Positions 58,856 through 64,000 of a stretch of 64,000 nucleotides of DNA are shown one piece after another. Within the stretch, counting starts at the first letter, position 1; each line of letters opens with the position of its first letter. The notes under the pieces are model-generated. The model ran no database searches and was not told the origin of the DNA. It was given only the letters and a program-made list of their open reading frames with translations. The stretch comes from Mesostigma viride (lineage: Eukaryota > Streptophyta > Mesostigmatophyceae > Mesostigmatales > Mesostigmataceae), in NCBI GenBank assembly GCA_009746045.1, contig RPFO01000213.1:4960676-5024675 (forward strand), read 5' to 3'. The translations under genes were made by a program, and so were the position numbers.

Positions 58856-60117
58856 TTACAGGACTTCTGTTCGGACCGGGGGCTCCGGGGGTCCAAGGGG
58901 TCTAGGGGGTCTAGGGGGACTGGGGGCTGCAGAGGCTCTGGGGGGTAGCTCACGTAGTTGCTGGTGCCAACCTGCTAGCAGGCGGTCCGCCAGTACCCAA
59001 TTCCGAACAATGTCGGGGTAGTACAGGTGTAGACAGGCCTTGGCATGCTGGCATAAGGTACGCCCCCGCCCGCCTCTGGCATGGTAGACAGCAGAAATCC
59101 ACTCACAGAAAATGGCTTCGGCGTCAGCTGGGTCGACAGGGCCAGGTGGCGCCCACGCCACGTAGACAGCCGCCGCACGTCGGTACGCTGGCAAGGTAGA
59201 CACAGGGTTGACTGTGCCCTCCAAAAGTGCCAAGTCCCGAGGGCGTCGCGCCCCCTCAGGCCCAGGGTTGGGATGCACGTCACCACACCGGGTCAAGTCA
59301 GGAACCCAAGCGCCACGCCGACTGGCCTTGTCAGCTGGGTTGTGGTTGGTAGCCACCCAGACCCAGTGGCTCTGCATGTCGCCAGCCAGTGACAGAGCGC
59401 AGTAGCGTCGAACCAGCTGGTTGAGACGGTAGGAAGACGACCGCCCTCTGACAAACGCCCCCACCACAGCACTGGAGTCTACGAGCCGGACGACTCGCTT
59501 ACCCCGACACGCCTTGGTCCGGCACGACCACTCGACCCCCTGTGTCGCAGCAATCGCCTCCTTGACGTTGATGTGGTTAGGCTGCCCCCGCCACCGGTAG
59601 GAAAGTGCCGTACGCCAGTGGCCACTATCCAGCAGGCTGTAGTCCCCCTCCTCCATGCGCTCCAGGTCCCAGTCCTCCCCAGACGTTAAAGCTGTCGTCC
59701 GCCACCCCCGCGCTTCGCGCCGGGTCGCCAGCCGGGCACAATCGGTCCCAGGCAGGTCCCTGTAGACCACCCCACCCCCGGAGCCGCTCGCATCACTTGC
59801 GACGACCCGGTCAGAAAGGGGCCGGGCCCTGGCCGCCCTCAAAAAGGGGGCCAGGTCGATCGCCGCCTGAAGCTCCTGGCGGGCCCCCGCAGGGAGGCGC
59901 CAGCGGCGCCCAGGCAGGGAGGCATTCATGGCTGCTAGCAGCCGGTACGTCTCAGACCACACCGAAAGCATGGGGCGGCACAGCAGATGCATCCACACCC
60001 ACTTCCCAAGCACAGAACTAAGTTCGCGGTAGTATGTAAACCCGCGATCTAAGATTCTATGAGTAGCGGCGATAACTGCCACCACACGCTCAGGAACAGG
60101 CACCACGTCACCATCCC
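58856..60117 (-). pseudogene. YR retroelement RNase H with 2A-like peptide and recombinase N-terminal part
   Basis: The frame (stop at 58856) has an RNase H domain: VVASDASGSGGGVVY (first Asp), HINVKEAIAATQGVE (Glu helix), VRLVDSSAVVGAFVRG (third Asp), ATNHNPADKASR (His/Asp end). Next comes CGDVHPNPGP, which fits the 2A-like consensus D-V-x-x-N-P-G-P, then DPADAEAIFCEWISAVYH and further helices that look like a core-binding domain of the recombinase. It ends in a Pro-rich low-complexity tail at the breakpoint. The 5' end joins the RT frame after a one-base slip at 60115-60117. Confidence 0.75.
58884..58948 (+). other. G-run tract at the breakpoint
   Basis: Seven or more runs of four to six G separated by 3-10 bases (for example gggggtctagggggactggg). 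Such a tract can fold into a G-quadruplex. It lies within 100 bp of where the retroelement sequence gives way to other DNA. Confidence 0.6.
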
Positions 60118-61251
60118 TTTGGTGAATGACCCCACCGCCTGCACACCAGTCTGCTCTGCTGTCGCCCGTACCACCTTGTCAGACTTCTGCACCAGCCCAA
60201 CAGCGGCGTAGGCAGCCTGAACACGATCTAGCTGCTGATTCACCCCATCCACCGACGCACAGTGGGTGAAATGGAGGTCATCGATCGTCACAGCATGCAT
60301 ACCTTCCAGATCCTGCCGAGATTCGAAGCACGGCGAGGGCGCCAAGGGCGCAGCAGGGTCCTCCTCCAGCCTCAGCCGGACGGTCTCCCCCGCCTCGTTG
60401 GCCTCCGCCACCAGGATCAGCGCGGACATGTTGATGCTCAGCCCACGACTAGCCTCCAACGGCGGCTTGGGGCCACAGCGGTACAACACAGACTGATGCA
60501 CACACTGGGCCACCGCGACGGCCAGCTTGTTGCCCATTGGCCAGCACAACATCCACGGCCACACCTTCCGACGAGCCCCACTCAGGCCCACCAGATCCGA
60601 CCACACCGGCATCCACGCACAGTACCGCCGCATCCAAACTGGCAGGCGGAGTCTGTTGTAGTACGAATCCAAATCTGATACGCCCCCAAAAACATCCTCC
60701 CCAGCGCGCGTGGGCAAATCGCAAATCACGCCAAGGTGTGGTAAAAAAGCGGGCATAGGATCAGGTAGTGGCATGTTGCCACGCCGGTTGTCCACAATCA
60801 GCCGTATACGGCCGTCGGGCTTTCCGACCCCAAAAGTACCGTTCACCATAGGCGGCTCCTCCTCAAAAAATCCACCCAAAATCCCCCTCTCCACACACAC
60901 CGTGCAAACCCGCGCGAACTCCTCCATGCTACACCCCCGCGAGATCCGCATCGACTTCTGCAAGATCCGCTCTGCTGGGCTCAGCGTCCGTACCATCCTA
61001 CTCTCATCATTCAAAATTGCTCCCCAAGAGGGGGGTAGTAAGTTCAGCACATCCACTTGGCCACCTTCCCCCGGACCAGGCAAAGCCAAGCGAGCGGCCA
61101 CTAACGGTTCGTAAGGGGCTCCTTCAGCATATTCACCCCCATCCACTACAGATCCTGCCATTGCCGCTACGGAACCACCGTTCCGGCGGACAAAGGACCT
61201 GCAAGCATCATCGATCCCATCTAGGGCCGCCTGCTGCAGAGGCCCGGGCAC
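60049..61251 (-). pseudogene. YR retroelement reverse transcriptase
   Basis: 400 codons. RT features: GKPDGRIRLIVDNRRGN (fingers), FGGVSDLDSYYNRLRLP (catalytic Asp region), WPMGNKLAVAVAQ (palm) and the catalytic box HAVTIDDLHFTH with Asp-Asp. The frame slips into the RNase H frame at 60115-60117, where GGG instead of GGGG would explain the shift. It belongs to the DIRS/PAT/Ngaro branch as judged by its company (RNase H, YR, split repeats). Confidence 0.8.
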
Positions 61252-61447
61252 ACGGGCTGAATCTACAGCAGGCGGGTCTCGCCCCCCCCCCCCATCCAGT
61301 TTAACGCCCTAACCGTCTGACAGGCTAGGGTGCGAGCATTAAAAGCCCGACTCATCCTATCGCGCCTACGGCCTGAGCGTACCTGCTGCCACCAGTCACG
61401 AGGTGGCAGGGGTGCTGGAAGAGGTGGTGGAAGAAGGCACCGCTCCC

Positions 61448-61905
61448 TCACTTGTTGTTGTTGGACGGGCCGCCCTGCCCCTTCTTGCCGGGACCCTGCT
61501 CCAGCTTGTGCTGCAGCTTCCCCATGCTCATCGCCGCCCGCACCGCCGGAGACGCCAGCATTGCTCCACCCTCCTGGAATGGCAGCATTGCCGACGGCGT
61601 CCCCTTCCACCCGTCGACCCCACATCCACCAGCTGGCATGCCGTGATCAGCTTTGCCAGGTACTCGGCTGCTGCCAGCTCCAGAATTACTTCGGAGCGTG
61701 GCGTGGCCCAGTAGCCAAATTCTGTCACCATCGTGTCCAGAATTCCTGCCATCTGCAGGAGCAGCATCCGCCTCTCCCCGCTGGCTGAGCTGCCGTGCAT
61801 CGTCAGCATTAACGATGCACGGATGGACTTCCCCCCCACGCTCTCCGCGTAGTCCAGCATTCCGGCAGCACCGCCTCCAGCATTGTTGCTCACCAGCACC
61901 GGCAC
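61448..61905 (-). pseudogene. Gag-like ORF of the YR retroelement (one frame slip)
   Basis: Two frames meet at cccc 61618-61621. The first reads ASLMLTMHGSSASGERRMLL and EFGYWATPRSEVILELAAA; the second AMLPFQEGGAMLASPAVRAA and a Lys/Gly/Gln-rich end (PGKKGQGGPSNNN). Position and composition fit a gag-type nucleocapsid protein; no zinc knuckle seen. Confidence 0.5.
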
Positions 61906-62640
61906 TGCATGCCCATCAGCGCCACCCCCTTCGTGCGCGCCAGCCCTGCCCAGCAGTCGTCGCTGCGGCTGGGCTTGTCAGCTGCTGGCAAGTCTTTGCC
62001 CTGGTCCAGCAGCTTCGACATAGCGATTTAGGTCGCCAATATCTCCGCCAGTGCGGCGTTGCCCCAGCCGGGATGGAAGCCCTCCAGCTGGCGTTGCATA
62101 TGCCCGTCCGTCCCACAGCAGCGCCTAGTTTCGGTCCAGGTCCGCCACAGCCTGGTCGATCGCCGCCAGGAGCGCCATCGCTCCTCCCAGCGCCGCTCCG
62201 CACCATGCCGCCCCTCCGCTCACCTGCCGAAGGGGGAACACCCCCCGTTCCCACGCACCTGCTGATTACTCGTTGGGTCCGGTTCTGCAAATAGCCTCCC
62301 CCAGTTTGCGCTGCTAGCCACATCGGCCAGGGCCTCCTCCCATCCCAGTCATGCTGAAAAACCCCCCGTTCCTCCAGGACTCCATGACGGTTCGTTCGGC
62401 ACGCCCCGGGAGTGAGCTTCTGGATCCGCTCTAGCCAGTTCCCCTCCCTAGGATCTTCTGAAACCGCAGTGGCGGCCTCCTTTGGGGTGCATCCTCCCTT
62501 GCTGCTTTGACCTTGAGTTTCGCATAGGAAATTCCCGGGTCTGGGGCTGTCACTGTGGACATCAATTGGTAAGGATCTATGAACTGCTTGATGTGTTATC
62601 TTGCGTTTTGTTTTTTGTGTTGTGGTACGTGAGGTTCTCA
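61906..62640 (-). other. 5' region of the YR retroelement
   Basis: Between A1 and the gag-like ORF. Open frames exist (to 62707 on the minus strand), but none has a recognisable domain; probably leader and the degraded gag N-terminus. Confidence 0.4.
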
Positions 62641-62853
62641 GGCAAAGAAAACAACCTGCTTCCCTTAGGAATGAAGCCCACCCTTTAATAGCAGACCACC
62701 TCTCCAAGCAGCCCTACCTGGGTGGCTGGGGTACGGGTGCCAGCATCAAAAAATATTTTTTCTAAATTATTTTTTTTCTTTTGGTGCTATTACGGCGTTG
62801 ATTCTTCGCTCAGCAAGGGTTAGTCTGAGATAAAATGGCATAGCTCACCAAAT
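62641..62853 (-). repeat. Split direct repeat A1 (5' end of the YR element)
   Basis: About 210 bp matching A2 at 1297-1505 in the same orientation (shared aaagaaaacaacctgcttcc, gggtggctggggtacgggtg, tagctcaccaaat), with scattered single-base differences. It ends at accaaat exactly where A2 gives way to B1. Confidence 0.85.
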
Positions 62854-62876
62854 GTACGTCAGACAAGCCATGATAG
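62854..62876. repeat. Right continuation of the minisatellite unit
   Basis: gtacgtcagacaagccatgat corresponds, with one inserted base, to the part of the 71-bp unit that follows the left flank's last word gccatccat. This shows where the whole 61.8-kb structure was inserted. Confidence 0.75.
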
Positions 62877-64000
62877 TTAGTCTAGTCTTCCCGCCTGTAG
62901 CCTTAAGTGACACGTTGCCAGCACCGCCGGCGCCCAATTGGTTACTGGGACGGTGCTGGACTAGAGCAGTCGTGCATGGACACGGTGGCTTGTACTCAGT
63001 ATGTGATGAGGCCCGGTACCTCAGTACAGGACTGTATTGTCATGTAAGGACTGACTAAGATCAGGTTGTAACTGATAGGCTTAGTCCGTCCAGGATCAGT
63101 AATTAGTTTTAACTTACGCAAAAGTCTGGCCAGCCATAGTTGGCGCGGCGCCAGCAGTATATGTGTCACAATTATCTATATGCCAAGGTGGTCTCGTCGT
63201 TCACGCACACACACGTTCCATTTGGCAGTGCCCAGCTTCCGAAGACTTTTGTGTTGCATAACTTGCATTAAAAACTCAAAACATACACAACAACACAGGA
63301 CGACGAGGTTCATTTTCGCGAACAAACAACGACCATTCCATTTTCGACCTCCAGTTTTTTTTTTTTGGAAAAATGTTAACCCCAAACAGCAACACAGGGC
63401 AAGGGCGCCCGCCGATGACCTGCCAGGAGCAGTCTTGCTCCCCCGACGTCCTCGTCTTCTGGGGACGTCCGACTCTGAGCTCGAGCGTCAGAAAGAGATC
63501 GACGGGCGGCTCGTAGTTTCATCAGTCCATGGAGGGCTTGATCCCTCGACGTCCAGGAACGTCTTCTGTCGGGGCCCTGTCCGGGTCGCCCGCCAGGTTG
63601 CGTTACGAGCGAGCGTTGACGAGTGATGTGCTGCGAGTCCCCCTGTACCAAGGTCCGTGATCAAGCGGAGGTAAGATCAGCGCCGGGTTCGTCGATACCG
63701 AGGGCCGGTCCTCCACACTACACCGCCAGCTGCAAGCGGCGGGGCTGGACCTTTCGCACTCCTGCAGAGGAGGAGTCCATGGAGCTGTATGGGCCTCCCG
63801 CCTGGCTTCCTCAGCCGAGGAGCAGGACGACGCCCGCTCGCCAGCAGGTGGCTGCGGATGAAGGCCTCGCAGGGCGATGTGCTGAGCGCGAGAGCGGGAA
63901 GCTTCGCGCAGACACGCACGCCACGTGCTTCGCGCCCAGGCAGAGGCGGATGCTTGAGAACGTTGCGCGGGCGTTGCTTTCACAGGCAGTGAGTTGGCTT
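62877..64000. other. Host flank without recognised gene
   Basis: Mixed-composition DNA with short frames only. I see no domain, RNA gene or known repeat; the last 400 bases are GC-rich and could belong to an unrecognised host exon. Confidence 0.4.

Larger units (their letters stand above)
1074..62853 (-). mobile_element. Tyrosine-recombinase retrotransposon (PAT/Ngaro/DIRS-like), split by the viral block
   Basis: Read on the minus strand the parts come in the order expected of a YR retroelement with split direct repeats: A1 (62853-62641), gag-like ORF (61905-61448), RT (61251-60049), RNase H with a 2A-like GDVHPNPGP motif (60117-58856), then after 56 kb of viral DNA the recombinase catalytic domain (2573-1899), B1 (1700-1506), A2 (1505-1297) and B2 (1268-1074). 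There is no target-site duplication, as known for this class, and the flanks at 1073 and 62854 join into one minisatellite unit. I infer one element that was already in the host genome and later received the viral DNA inside its recombinase gene. Only the outer parts are retroelement; 2.57-58.4 kb is foreign. Confidence 0.85.

Overview
The window is nuclear DNA of a GC-rich, intron-containing eukaryote, probably a microalga (a green alga is my best guess, from the retroelement types and the photosynthesis-type Rieske oxygenase; this is inference). About 56 kb of it (roughly 2.57-58.4 kb) is DNA of a large DNA virus of the Nucleocytoviricota: an endogenous giant-virus element. Hallmarks are the N-terminus of a double-jelly-roll major capsid protein, a D5-type SF3 helicase, a separate archaeo-eukaryotic primase, a VLTF2-like late transcription factor, KilA-N and BRO-like proteins, and a set of small conserved giant-virus proteins.

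The layout is nested. Outermost is a 71-bp minisatellite (158-1073, resuming at 62854). One tyrosine-recombinase (PAT/Ngaro/DIRS-like) retrotransposon on the minus strand interrupts a minisatellite unit at 1074-62853. Its A1 repeat lies at the right end, its B1-A2-B2 repeats at the left end, and gag, RT and RNase H (58.86-61.9 kb) are separated from the recombinase domain (1.90-2.57 kb) by the viral block. Inside the viral block a TRAF-type zinc-finger gene (29.9-39.8 kb) has been hit twice: by a 777-bp inverted-repeat element and by an 8.4-kb LTR retrotransposon with 653-bp LTRs and a GCCGG target duplication.

The viral block is itself a mosaic. About ten short AT-rich seams (near 2.6, 7.9, 12.0, 17.8, 18.7, 25.7, 45.2, 50.7, 53.6 and 58.3 kb) share exact words, and at most of them genes are cut off: capsid protein, cytosine methyltransferase, D5 helicase, an HTH protein, a fibre protein. 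Between seams the genes are dense and on both strands. 14-29 kb is an island of large fibre/adhesin-like proteins (LamG-like, Ig-like and beta-repeat domains); another such protein with a Gly-Gly-Thr collagen-like stretch lies at 51-53.6 kb. Metabolic genes are a class II ribonucleotide reductase fragment with a splice acceptor, a cysteine desulfurase, a lipase-like protein and a Rieske oxygenase.

Many genes are split by single-base shifts that almost all fall in G or C homopolymers, usually one base short. The same is true of the retroelement ORFs. This looks like systematic base-calling error, so frameshifts alone should not be read as decay; seams and insertions are the real lesions. Several start codons have a TATA-like box only about 14-17 bp upstream.
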